Assembly (NCBI GenBank): GCA_002431545.1
Contig: DJFY01000055.1
Location: 20,212 to 45,890, forward strand
From: Cellvibrionales bacterium UBA5860
Lineage (GTDB): Bacteria; Pseudomonadota; Gammaproteobacteria; Pseudomonadales; Porticoccaceae
Reading direction: 5' to 3'
DNA: 25,679 nucleotides
Made by a program: the position numbers and the translations under genes
The notes under the pieces: model-generated
Told to the model about the DNA's origin: nothing
Database searches by the model: none
What the model saw: only the letters and a program-made list of their open reading frames with translations
In this document: positions 1 through 7,591 of the stretch, piece by piece
Position numbering within the stretch: the first letter of the stretch is position 1
Layout of the letters: each line of letters starts with the position of its first letter

Positions 1-119
1 CAGATCTGACCTGGTTGTTATCCAGTTTGCTCTTGATTAGCTCTCTTTTGTTTTTTACCGATAGCATTCCAGTGCTTATCGCACGATGTACCCTCGAACG
101 AATACAGGTAACAACATAC

Positions 120-145
120 CGGCAATCTTCCTGCCGATATTTTTT
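120..145 (+). terminator. Weak hairpin with T-run, possible terminator
   Basis: A 5-bp stem (CGGCA at 120-124, TGCCG at 132-136) with a 7-nt loop is followed within a few bases by a run of six T (140-145). It has the layout of a rho-independent terminator for a plus-strand transcript entering from left of the window, but the stem is short. It also lies just beyond the 3' end of the minus-strand VOC gene. Nothing else is recognisable in bases 1-160. Confidence 0.25.
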
Positions 146-160
146 AGCTCTATGAGCTTT

Positions 161-577
161 CTATTCTGCGTCATAACCCTGTCGGTATTCCTCTGTCGGC
201 TCTATGGCCTGAACAATATCCAAGTGAAGTCCATTGGGATCTTTTACGCAGAAATGACGTTGCCCCCAATCCTCGGAACGAAGCTCTAACGAAATATTCA
301 GCGCTTTTGCTCTTGCTTCGGTAAATGCCTCATCTGCGTCTTCCACTTCAAGGCTGAATATGGCCCCATTGCCATCGTATACTCGATGAAAAATCTCTGG
401 CTGTGTGGGTTGATTGGGCAGAAGAAAACCAACTTGCACACCGGATTCTGATACCAGATGAAGGTACCATTCGTTTTCAAAAGCAACGCCAAACCCAAAA
501 TACGTCGAGTAGAACACCTTCGCTGAATCAAGATCAGTAACTATGAATACTGGAAACGAACTACTTGGATTTATCAC
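161..577 (-). CDS. VOC/glyoxalase-family protein
   Basis: This encodes a small cytosolic protein of about 138 residues resembling the vicinal oxygen chelate superfamily (glyoxalase I, bleomycin-resistance and extradiol dioxygenase relatives). The single domain opens with a beta-strand and the pattern FIVTDLDSAKVFYSTYFGF and closes with FCVKDPNGLHLDIVQ, the usual start and end of a VOC module; members dimerise or duplicate to build a metal site. Substrate cannot be told. I start it at a GTG (577) because AGGAGG (583-588) lies five bases before it and homology begins there; an in-frame ATG further upstream (673) would add about 32 residues that look non-homologous. The gene is visibly richer in A+T than its neighbours, which may mean recent transfer. 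It diverges from the B12 riboswitch operon. Confidence 0.8.
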   Translation of the reverse strand: MINPSSSFPVFIVTDLDSAKVFYSTYFGFGVAFENEWYLHLVSESGVQVGFLLPNQPTQPEIFHRVYDGNGAIFSLEVEDADEAFTEARAKALNISLELRSEDWGQRHFCVKDPNGLHLDIVQAIEPTEEYRQGYDAE

Positions 578-582
578 ATTAA

Positions 583-588
583 CCTCCT
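583..588 (-). promoter_or_regulatory. Ribosome binding site deciding the GTG start of the VOC gene
   Basis: A perfect AGGAGG on the minus strand sits five bases before a GTG at 577. It is the main reason for preferring that start over the upstream ATG. Confidence 0.75.
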
Positions 589-752
589 GATTTAGCCTAG
601 CATCTAATAATCTGGCGTCAGGGGCAAATGACACACGGATTCCCGCCGATGCTTCGAATCGCGATACCGCCAACGCGCCAGGCGACTGACTACAGCAACC
701 CCATCAACGTACGCCTCTTATATTCATCAAGCTGTCGTTGCCCGTCACTTAC

Positions 753-781
753 TTGGCGTGGCCACGCCAAAGCTGCATAAT
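753..781 (+). promoter_or_regulatory. Candidate sigma-70 promoter overlapped by an 18-bp palindrome
   Basis: TTGGCG (753-758) and CATAAT (776-781) are separated by 17 bp and fit a -35/-10 pair. The predicted start of transcription, near 788, falls exactly at the first base of the riboswitch P1 stem (789). The -35 element is the left part of a perfect 18-bp inverted repeat, TTGGCGTGGCCACGCCAA (753-770), which could be an operator. That positions agree with the riboswitch boundary is seen; that a protein binds the palindrome is inference. Confidence 0.55.
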
Positions 782-788
782 GCCTGCC

Positions 789-966
789 ATCGCGATCCCG
801 AAAGGGCCACGAGGGAATTCAACGCGGTCGATTGCACCATAACTGTCGACCGCCAACTGAAGCTGTCCCCGCAACTGTATCCGGCGAGATGCAGCCACAA
901 GCCACTGCCACACGGCGGGAAGGCGGCTGTCATTGACCACCCGGGAGCCAGGAGACCTGTCGCGAT
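789..966 (+). ncRNA. Cobalamin (B12) riboswitch
   Basis: The conserved cobalamin aptamer landmarks occur in order: GGGAA (813-817), a GCGGTCGA/TCGACCGC stem (825-832 with 846-853), the CCCCGCAACTGTA core (867-879), GCCACTG (901-907), GGGAAGG (917-923) and the B12 box AGCCAGGAGACCTG (946-959). ATCGCGA (789-795) pairs with TCGCGAT (960-966) as a closing P1 helix. In this class, adenosylcobalamin binding to the mRNA leader lowers expression of B12 uptake or synthesis genes. The downstream gene is a btuB-like receptor, which fits. About 230 nt of leader separate the aptamer from the start codon. Confidence 0.93.
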
Positions 967-977
967 AGCGTTGCACA

Positions 978-1000
978 CCGACGGTCGGGTGAACTGTCGG
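978..1000 (+). promoter_or_regulatory. Leader hairpin after the riboswitch
   Basis: CCGACGGT (978-985) pairs with ACTGTCGG (993-1000), with one G-T wobble and a 7-nt loop, just after the aptamer's P1 stem. A T-rich stretch lies 20 bases further on (around 1021-1028), not directly after the hairpin, so it is not a textbook terminator. It may be part of the expression platform. Confidence 0.4.
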
Positions 1001-1161
1001 ACGAGCCTGGCTGGCCCCTGGTTTTCTTTAAATTGTGTCACCACTGCGGCCACCTGCATCCCGCCTTTGAGTGGAGCCCGTATCGACAACGCGCCAAACA
1101 GGGCAGAGCTGTCGTTACGCTGACTGGTCGAGAGACCACTTTTGCACACCTCACGGCACCC

Positions 1162-1195
1162 TGCCCCGAACTCACTCAGTGTTGCAAAGGGGGCA
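1162..1195 (+). promoter_or_regulatory. Hairpin masking the btuB ribosome binding site
   Basis: TGCCCC (1162-1167) can pair with GGGGCA (1190-1195). The right arm covers most of the purine-rich AAAGGGGG (1186-1193) that serves as Shine-Dalgarno sequence for the ATG at 1200. This suggests that the riboswitch acts on translation initiation. The pairing is visible; its dependence on B12 is inferred. Confidence 0.4.
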
Positions 1196-1199
1196 ATCG

Positions 1200-3227
1200 A
1201 TGTATTTTCTTCCCGTTTTTAATCGCCGTAGCCAGACACCGGGGCGGCGTATTCAACTGTCGCGATCTCAAATCAAACCGAGGCGGGTTCTGCGGCCGCA
1301 AACCGCGGCAAGTCTGTCACTTTTACTGTCGATATTGACTGTTTTTGCCACCATGGCGGAACCCGTCGACACCAATTCCAGTGCCACTACCGATAATGAA
1401 GTCATCGTTGTCACTGCCACCCGCTCGCCCTACTACATCGGCGAGGTGGCCAATCAGGTTAACGTCATCGATGCCAAAACCATCGCTGGTAGCGGCGCGC
1501 AAAACGTTGCCGAGCTGCTGCGACATTACGGCTCGGTCCAGGTGCGAGACAGCCAGGGCAACGGCCGCGACACCAGATTGACGCTCAGGGGCTATAGCGC
1601 CGCGGCCAATGCGCTGATTCTGGTAGACGGACGCAAGCTGAACAATTCAGATCTGGGTGGCCAGGACCTGACTGCGGTTGCCATGTCTGATATCGCACAT
1701 ATCGAGATACTCAACGGCGGCGCCGGCGCCCTGTTCGGCGATCAGGCCATCGGCGGCGTGGTCAACATAATCACCCACCGCCGGGGAGATGCCGGCGGAA
1801 GTCTGATGGTTGGACGCGGTAGTTACGATAACGAGACTTATTCTGCGAATTACCACGGCGATCACGCCAGCGGTTGGTACTACCGCATTAACAGCGCGCT
1901 GGAACGGGGCGACGGCTATCGGGATGAGGCGCGCGTTAATTACGAAAGTTACAGCATCGTAGGCGGCTTTGCTTACGATTCCGGCGATGTCAGTGTCGAA
2001 GCGCGTCAAAGCGACAACGAGTACTTGCTGACCGGCGCGCTATCTGTGGCGGACGTCGTCGCAGATCGTCGGCAGGCCGGTACCAGCTTCAATGACTACG
2101 CATCGGATAACCGCACAGCCCGTCTTAGTATCGATCACCAGATCAACGAAGTGACGCGATTAATCGCGGCTTACAGCGACCGCGACGAAGATGTAGTCAT
2201 CGACGCCAGTTCGAGTTTTGGCAATACCACTACCTTGCAAAGCCGTCGCGTCAAAACCTTCGACCCAAGGCTCGTGATTGAACTCGACAAATGGCGCCTG
2301 ACACTCGGCACTGACATTGAGCGCGTCGAATACGATTTCACCATTGACTTCGGTTTCGGACCCAGCGGCAGCGCACACGAAAATCGAAAAAGCGCTCAAT
2401 ACCTGCAGGTGTTATACCGCTTAACCGACGCACTCAGTCTGCAGGGTGGATTGCGCCACGCGCGTCTGAAAACCGAAGTCAGTCCTTTCGATATCGAATA
2501 CCGGCAACAAGCTACGGCGCATCAGGCCGGCCTGGTCTGGCAGGATGCTCACTGGCGTCTATATTTGAACCGGGATGAGACCTTCCGTTTCCCCCTGGCC
2601 GACGAAACCGTCGACTTTTTCGGCAATGTCGCGCGCCTGGATTTGCAACGCGGCGTCGCCTGGGAACTCGGTATCGAGCGTCGCGGGTTGCACCTGGACA
2701 GCGCCCTGAGCCTTTTTCAACAGGACAATCGCGATGAAATCGGTTTTGACCCCGCGCTGGGTTTTTTCGGGGCCAATACCAATTTTGATGACACTCGGCG
2801 CCGCGGTGCCACACTCTCGCTAAACTGGCCAGGCGCCGGGCGCTGGTCCGGCGGCCTGATCTACACCTACCTGGACGCAGAATTTGTCGACGGCGCCTAC
2901 GACAATAACCGTATCCCAGGGGTCGCGCGGGAGCTGGCTAAAGGGCATATCAGCATATCGGTTTCACCGCATAGTCGCATCACCGGCGAGATGCTATACA
3001 CCGGGCCACAGGCACTCGATCTGGCGAATAATGGCGGCGACCTGGGCGGTTACACTATCGCCAACCTGGTTGGCACATACACATGGGGCGATTGGCAACT
3101 CACCGCGCGACTGAATAACATCACCGCAAAAGAGTACGTAGAGTTCGCCACTTTCTTTGGCACCCGCGCCCTGTACCCCTCACCCGAGCGCAATCTGATG
3201 GTAAGCTTGACCTATCGACTGGAGTAA
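1200..3227 (+). CDS. btuB: TonB-dependent outer-membrane receptor, BtuB-like vitamin B12 transporter
   Basis: The 675-residue product should form a 22-strand outer-membrane barrel with an N-terminal plug that imports corrinoids using TonB energy. A hydrophobic signal segment (about residues 36-53) is followed by a TonB-box-like EVIVVTA (67-73), then a plug domain with typical landmarks (LRGYSAAANALILVDGR and GALFGDQAIGGVVNIITHR, to about 195) and a barrel ending in SLTYRLE, with an aromatic-rich final strand. The N-terminus before the signal is unusually long and basic. I start at the ATG at 1200 because AAAGGGGG precedes it; the frame stays open upstream to 1071, but that part overlaps the leader RNA. 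The cobalamin riboswitch upstream makes B12 the likely substrate. The next gene follows after 13 bp. Confidence 0.85.
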   Translation: MYFLPVFNRRSQTPGRRIQLSRSQIKPRRVLRPQTAASLSLLLSILTVFATMAEPVDTNSSATTDNEVIVVTATRSPYYIGEVANQVNVIDAKTIAGSGAQNVAELLRHYGSVQVRDSQGNGRDTRLTLRGYSAAANALILVDGRKLNNSDLGGQDLTAVAMSDIAHIEILNGGAGALFGDQAIGGVVNIITHRRGDAGGSLMVGRGSYDNETYSANYHGDHASGWYYRINSALERGDGYRDEARVNYESYSIVGGFAYDSGDVSVEARQSDNEYLLTGALSVADVVADRRQAGTSFNDYASDNRTARLSIDHQINEVTRLIAAYSDRDEDVVIDASSSFGNTTTLQSRRVKTFDPRLVIELDKWRLTLGTDIERVEYDFTIDFGFGPSGSAHENRKSAQYLQVLYRLTDALSLQGGLRHARLKTEVSPFDIEYRQQATAHQAGLVWQDAHWRLYLNRDETFRFPLADETVDFFGNVARLDLQRGVAWELGIERRGLHLDSALSLFQQDNRDEIGFDPALGFFGANTNFDDTRRRGATLSLNWPGAGRWSGGLIYTYLDAEFVDGAYDNNRIPGVARELAKGHISISVSPHSRITGEMLYTGPQALDLANNGGDLGGYTIANLVGTYTWGDWQLTARLNNITAKEYVEFATFFGTRALYPSPERNLMVSLTYRLE

Positions 3228-3240
3228 ACGGTTAACCGAC

Positions 3241-3786
3241 ATGACTAACCCGGCAAAAACAAACTACGGAATGTGGGTATTAATAGCGGCGATAGCGGCA
3301 GTAGCGCTGACGCGGTTGATCCCGCATCCGCCCAACTTCGCTCCCGTGGTGGCTGTAGCCCTGTTTGGCGGCGCCGCACTTCGGGATCGAAAACTGGCTT
3401 TCATGGTGCCCATGGCAGCCATGTTACTCGCCGACCTGATCATCGGCTTTCACCAGACCATGCTGTTTACCTATACCGGCATGGCGGCCGTCGTACTCAT
3501 CGGCATGGTTTTGGGACACAACCGCCGGCCCTGGAAGCTGGCGGTCGCCGGCGTAACGGGATCCCTTGTCTTTTTCCTGATCAGCAACTTTGGCATGTGG
3601 CTCATCAGCGGTTTTTATCCCGCTACGCCTTCGGGGTTGGCGGCCTGTCTCGGCGCCGCCCTGCCGTTTTTCCACAACACGCTGTCGGCGACACTTGTTT
3701 ACGGCGCGCTACTGTTTTTTCTCGAATCCAGATTAAAGCGTTCAGGATACAACTGCGAGGCACCGGAGCGGGCGGCCTCACGCTAA
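3241..3786 (+). CDS. DUF6580-like multi-spanning membrane protein, candidate B12 uptake component
   Basis: This 181-residue protein is almost wholly hydrophobic, with about five transmembrane helices. It carries the motif RLIPHPPNFAPVVAVALFGGAAL near the N-terminus (about 25-47), which I recall from the DUF6580 family, small membrane proteins with some likeness to ECF-transporter S components. It starts 13 bp after the btuB stop, so both genes probably share the riboswitch-controlled mRNA; the ribosome site is weak, suggesting coupling. No BtuCDF genes are in view. By context I infer a role in moving cobalamin or a precursor across the inner membrane. It does not look like BtuM. The family assignment is from memory and the function is unproven. 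Confidence 0.7.
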   Translation: MTNPAKTNYGMWVLIAAIAAVALTRLIPHPPNFAPVVAVALFGGAALRDRKLAFMVPMAAMLLADLIIGFHQTMLFTYTGMAAVVLIGMVLGHNRRPWKLAVAGVTGSLVFFLISNFGMWLISGFYPATPSGLAACLGAALPFFHNTLSATLVYGALLFFLESRLKRSGYNCEAPERAASR

Positions 3787-3850
3787 GCCTGATCCATCAT
3801 TCAACGACCGCATTAAACCGACAGGCCCTTAATTCGGAGGCCAATCCGGA

Positions 3851-3925
3851 GCGGCTCTGGGCAGTTTTGGAGCCGCCTCAGGACGGTATCGAGGCAGTTT
3901 CGGAGCAATGGCCCCGAAGCTGCCT
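3851..3925. other. Two hairpins between convergent genes
   Basis: Two inverted repeats lie between the convergent DUF6580-like and amtB genes. The first is GCGGCTC/GAGCCGC (3851-3857, 3870-3876) with a 12-nt loop. The second is a 12-bp stem with one wobble (3892-3903, 3914-3925) with a 10-nt loop. Neither has a T-run on either strand, so they are not standard intrinsic terminators, though they may shield transcript ends or act with Rho. Confidence 0.5.
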
Positions 3926-3963
3926 GCTAATCCGTTCGCCGATAACGCGACAGGATATAAGCC

Positions 3964-5283
3964 TTATAAATCGTAACCGCGCTCGTCGTGCTGCGACAGG
4001 TCGAGCCCCATAGTCTCCTGCTCGTCATCGACGCGCAAGCCCAGAGTGGCGCCCACGACTTTCAGCAAAATAAAGCTCATCACAGCCGTGTAGACAAGAG
4101 TTGCGATTACGCCTATCGCCTGCACCTGGAGCTGCTGGCCTATGGTCACCCCTTCGGCAAGGCCCTGTCCGCTAAACAGGCCAAGTTCACTCGAAGCAAA
4201 AACACCGGCCAGTAAAGTGCCGAGAATACCGCCGACGCCGTGCACGGGAAACACATCGAGGGAGTCGTCGATTTTGAATTTCTGCTTGATCGCTTGCGTT
4301 GCAAAATAACAGATAACACCGGCGCTAAAGCCAATGACCAGAGCACCACCGGGGCCGACAAAACCCGAAGCCGGCGTAATCGTGCCCAACCCGGCGACCA
4401 TGCCGGTGACAATACCCAGCACCGAGGGCTTACCGTGGCGAATCCATTCCATCATCATCCAGGCCAGGGAGCCCGTGGCAGCGGAAATATGGGTGACCAG
4501 CATCGCCATCCCAGCATCGCCGTTAGCAGCCAGCGCAGAACCCGCGTTAAAACCGAACCAGCCAACCCAAAGCATGCCGGCACCGGCAACAGATAGGGTC
4601 AGGTTGTGCGGCGGCAGTGCCTGGGTGCCAAAACCGTTGCGATTTCCCATTACCAGCGCCGCCACCAGCGCGCCGACGCCGGCGGTGACGTGAACAACCG
4701 TGCCGCCGGCAAAATCCAGCAGGCCCATTTCACCCAGCCAGCCACCGCCCCACACCCAGTGGGTAACCGGCACATAGACCAGCAGCAACCAGACCATGCT
4801 GAATAAAAGCATGGCGGAAAACTTCATGCGCTCGGCAAACGCCCCGACGATCAATGCCGGCGTGATAATGGCAAAGGTCATCTGAAACATAGCAAAAACG
4901 CTTTCTGGAATGTCGCCACTAAGGGACTCTTCGCTCAGGGCGGCAAACATGAACTGTTCGCTGCCGCCGATAAACGCATTAAAGCCGCCACCATCAGTGA
5001 AGGCGAGACTGTATCCCACAGCCATCCAGAGCAGCGACGCACCGCAGGTGATGGCAAAACACTGCATAACAACCGACAGCACGTTTTTTGAACGTACCAG
5101 CCCAGCGTAAAACAGCGAAAGGCCCGGGATGGTCATGAACAGCACCAGCGCGGTCGAGGTCAATATCCATGCCGTATTAGCACTATTCAGCTCATCGGCA
5201 TGGGCATTGATCGAAGCCGCCACAGCTGCGAAAAACACAAGAAAAACGGTCAGCTTGCGCTGCCCGCACTTTAGAAAGGCCAT
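3964..5283 (-). CDS. amtB: Ammonium transporter AmtB
   Basis: The 439-residue product is an Amt/MEP/Rh-family trimeric inner-membrane channel for ammonium. It has a cleavable-looking signal peptide (1-30, ending AHADE), then 11 predicted membrane helices. The pore twin histidines are visible as H198 (TVVHVT) and H348 (FPVHGVGG), 150 residues apart as in E. coli AmtB (168/318); D190 matches the conserved Asp160, and the cytosolic tail GLDLSQHDERGYDL is typical. I start at 5283, where AGGGGG precedes ATG by five bases, rather than 36 bases upstream. No glnK gene adjoins it, unlike the common glnK-amtB pairing, so its PII partner must be elsewhere. A possible sigma-54 promoter lies upstream. Confidence 0.95.
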   Translation of the reverse strand: MAFLKCGQRKLTVFLVFFAAVAASINAHADELNSANTAWILTSTALVLFMTIPGLSLFYAGLVRSKNVLSVVMQCFAITCGASLLWMAVGYSLAFTDGGGFNAFIGGSEQFMFAALSEESLSGDIPESVFAMFQMTFAIITPALIVGAFAERMKFSAMLLFSMVWLLLVYVPVTHWVWGGGWLGEMGLLDFAGGTVVHVTAGVGALVAALVMGNRNGFGTQALPPHNLTLSVAGAGMLWVGWFGFNAGSALAANGDAGMAMLVTHISAATGSLAWMMMEWIRHGKPSVLGIVTGMVAGLGTITPASGFVGPGGALVIGFSAGVICYFATQAIKQKFKIDDSLDVFPVHGVGGILGTLLAGVFASSELGLFSGQGLAEGVTIGQQLQVQAIGVIATLVYTAVMSFILLKVVGATLGLRVDDEQETMGLDLSQHDERGYDL

Positions 5284-5330
5284 ATTTTCCCCCTGATCAA
5301 GATTACAGCGCACTCTCAATTATCATTCTT

Positions 5331-5346
5331 TGCACGCTGTCGGCCT
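5331..5346 (-). promoter_or_regulatory. Possible sigma-54 promoter of amtB
   Basis: On the minus strand AGGCCGACAGCGTGCA has GG and GC dinucleotides 10 bp apart, as in the -24/-12 sigma-54 consensus TGGCAC-N5-TTGCA, with GG, C and TGCA matching. Transcription would begin near 5320, about 37 nt before the amtB start codon. Sigma-54/NtrC control of amtB is well known in proteobacteria. I could not find a convincing NtrC site. Confidence 0.35.
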
Positions 5347-5472
5347 AATGATACACAAATCCCACCGCTGGTTGTGCCGACTCAATACCGTCGCAAATAA
5401 TTGGGATAGTCTCTGGCGATGATCACGGTATACTTGATTTAGGCTCGCGCACTGCTGAGGAAAACTGACAAT

Positions 5473-5742
5473 ATGAGCAATGAACAACTGCTGGCGCATA
5501 TCGAAGAAGCACGCAAACAATTGGAAACAGCCGCAAATCTGGGTCCCGAGGATCACGACATCGTTGGTTCGGTCCTGACCGATATCATTAGCCACGTTAC
5601 AGAGGGTGAACCGGATGCTGACGAGCCCGAACATTTGAGTGAACGCCTGATGCAGGCGGTTACCCGGCTCGAATCCGACCACCCGCGTTTCGCCGCCACT
5701 CTTCGAAGAATCACCCGGATGCTCTCCGACCTGGGCATCTAA
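5473..5742 (+). CDS. DUF4404-like small protein
   Basis: This 89-residue acidic protein resembles the DUF4404 family: mostly helical, soluble, without signal peptide or cysteines, and of unknown function. The pattern of an N-terminal helix (EQLLAHIEEARKQLE) followed by a long C-terminal helix ending RRITRMLSDLGI fits the family's size and layout as I recall it. Start is the ATG at 5473 with GAGG about 12 bases before it. It is divergent from amtB and 34 bp upstream of the SPOR gene, with which it may share a transcript. Confidence 0.7.
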   Translation: MSNEQLLAHIEEARKQLETAANLGPEDHDIVGSVLTDIISHVTEGEPDADEPEHLSERLMQAVTRLESDHPRFAATLRRITRMLSDLGI

Positions 5743-5776
5743 ACGAGAACCGTACTCACACTTTGAGCACGAGTAG

Positions 5777-6538
5777 ATGCGTGACGCCAGTACTTTGACT
5801 AACTGGAAACCAGCCGCAACCACAGAGCCGGCCCGGAAGAACCCGGCAGTGCACGGGGGCACCGCGCGGGAACGTCGGTGGCAGAAACAAAAAGGCAACC
5901 GTTTACTGCTGGTCATGGCCGCACTGGCGGCAAGCACTGTTTGCGTGCTCGCGCCGAGCCTCGCGGAAAGCCGCGAGCCGGAGACCTCGCAGTCCGAACG
6001 AGCGCCCAAGGTCTCGGAAAGTTATTCCTATGACACTCGAACAATCAGTGGCGAGGAAAACTATCCACGACCGTGGCGGCAGCAACTGCCGGATTTGGAC
6101 AAAGTTGATGCTGAGTCACGGCCAGCAACCCCCACTGAGCCGATAAAACTAGACCGCAGCGGGCCGCCGCCGGAACCAGAGGTAGCCTTCGAAGATTGGC
6201 GCGAGTCCAAAGCACAAACGGCCATAAAACCCCCGCCGCCACCGCCTCGACCCGTACAGTCGGCACCGGCAAACGCATCCGGAGTAACGGCAGACCATCA
6301 CGCCTATACCGTACAGTTAGGCGTGTTCAGTAGTCTGGATAATGCTCGAAAATTTGTCGAACAAAACGGTCTTTCCTATCCTGATACAAGCGTTGATGCC
6401 CAGAAAAAATACGATACCGTGTGGTACGTGGTCACTTTTGGCCGTTTCCCCGACCGACATAGCGCCGAAAAACGTTGGCAGGAAGTAGAGCCGGAATCAC
6501 GTAAACTCAACGTATTGATTCGACTAATCCGCCGGTAG
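5777..6538 (+). CDS. SPOR-domain membrane-anchored protein
   Basis: The product (253 residues) has a short basic cytosolic part, one transmembrane segment or uncleaved signal (about 42-63), a long Pro/Glu-rich linker containing a run of six prolines (about 155-160), and a C-terminal SPOR domain (about 174-250, YTVQLGVFSSLDNARKFVEQ to the end). SPOR domains bind denuded peptidoglycan glycans at the division septum, so the protein likely sits in the inner membrane with its domain in the periplasm. It is the same architecture as DamX/FtsN/DedD but not clearly any of them. The ribosome site is weak; an in-frame ATG at residue 47 would leave a plain signal peptide. Confidence 0.8.
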   Translation: MRDASTLTNWKPAATTEPARKNPAVHGGTARERRWQKQKGNRLLLVMAALAASTVCVLAPSLAESREPETSQSERAPKVSESYSYDTRTISGEENYPRPWRQQLPDLDKVDAESRPATPTEPIKLDRSGPPPEPEVAFEDWRESKAQTAIKPPPPPPRPVQSAPANASGVTADHHAYTVQLGVFSSLDNARKFVEQNGLSYPDTSVDAQKKYDTVWYVVTFGRFPDRHSAEKRWQEVEPESRKLNVLIRLIRR

Positions 6539-6568
6539 GTAACGCGCGCCAAACCCTCTACCAGGGAA

Positions 6569-7522
6569 TTACCAGCCACGCGCCCCGATATACCAGGTTG
6601 CCCAGCAGCCAAATCCGAGAAAGCCAACACCAAACGCCAGCGCGCGATAGCGAAATTTACGACTCAAGCTAGCCTGTTCATGACTACTGATAATAAACGG
6701 CAGGCTGCCGTCGTCGCCTTTTCTGATGCGGTGACGGCGCGGCGTCGCCGATAACTCCCGCTGTTTTTTTAGGGCTTCCCGCCGGGCCGCCTTGCGCACA
6801 TCCCGCCACTCGGCTGCGTTGAATTCGCCGTCGCCGTCGCTATCGTGCTTCTCCAGCAGACCGGTAAAATCTCGCTTCCAGGCACGCAAAACATCGCCGG
6901 CAATCCTGTCGGCCGAAAGCAACCGCTTGCCGTCCTCGGCAGACTCAAAATGCCCGAGAATATACAGGGGATCGTCTTCCTGAATCGTATACTCGGTATA
7001 CCGATAGGTTGAACCCATTCCGACGGTAGCCACATTAAGCCAGGCCAGACCGGGGTGCGGCCCCGGGAGTTTGTTTGGTCGTCGATGACGCCCACGCCAC
7101 TGGCGCTTGTGAAGCGTGGTGAGACTGGCGCCTTTAGGCAAGACAAGGCATTGTCCGGTTTCGTCTTCGATCAAAAAAGCCTGGTCGCTGACGCCGGATT
7201 CAATGGTCACCCACCCGCTAGAGCGCCCCACTCGCTGATATTTTTCTATCTTGTAGCGCCACCAAAGACAGCTTGTCGCCGACAGCGGAGACAAAACCTG
7301 CTCGCCCGAGCGCCTGGCCAGGCCAATCAGTTCAGTGTAGCCCTGACTGGCGGAACGGATTCGAGATGTCGGCATGTCTTCGATCAGCCGAGCTTTCTTA
7401 AAACTGCCCCGCGCGGAAAATAAACTACAGATCGCCGCGCCAGCGAGGCCGAGCGCAACCAACAGGAACTGGAAAAATGGCAACGCAACAATACACGGCG
7501 CGCAAAACAAACTATCGAGCAT
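6569..7522 (-). CDS. GIDE-domain-like membrane protein with EF-hand motif, LemA partner
   Basis: The 317-residue protein has an N-terminal membrane helix (about 10-35), a soluble middle region containing WWRYKIEKY (87-95) and SGVSDQAFLIEDETGQCLVLP, and a C-terminal hydrophobic helix (about 293-313). The middle resembles the bacterial GIDE module, named after an animal mitochondrial E3 ligase; bacterial members lack the RING finger and have no established ligase activity. An EF-hand-like calcium loop, DSDGDGEFNAAE (227-238), lies in a charged helical stretch. It is encoded 69 bp downstream of lemA on the same strand, an arrangement seen in many Gram-negatives. Function unknown; envelope role inferred. 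Confidence 0.7.
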   Translation of the reverse strand: MLDSLFCAPCIVALPFFQFLLVALGLAGAAICSLFSARGSFKKARLIEDMPTSRIRSASQGYTELIGLARRSGEQVLSPLSATSCLWWRYKIEKYQRVGRSSGWVTIESGVSDQAFLIEDETGQCLVLPKGASLTTLHKRQWRGRHRRPNKLPGPHPGLAWLNVATVGMGSTYRYTEYTIQEDDPLYILGHFESAEDGKRLLSADRIAGDVLRAWKRDFTGLLEKHDSDGDGEFNAAEWRDVRKAARREALKKQRELSATPRRHRIRKGDDGSLPFIISSHEQASLSRKFRYRALAFGVGFLGFGCWATWYIGARGW

Positions 7523-7591
7523 GGTTCATGGCGTTCAGGTAACGCACGTCAAAGCCCTCGCCAGATTTGGCGACAGCCGGGAATCCAAACG

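Noticed and set aside
745..1149. Open frames on both strands across the riboswitch
   Set aside because: They coincide with the conserved RNA aptamer and leader; the peptides have no domain or ribosome site.
3241..3786. BtuM identity for the membrane protein after btuB
   Set aside because: The HPPNFAPV motif points to DUF6580 and I do not recognise BtuM features.
5347..5400. NtrC binding site upstream of amtB
   Set aside because: A GCAC followed by GGTG-like bases has the wrong spacing for the NtrC consensus.
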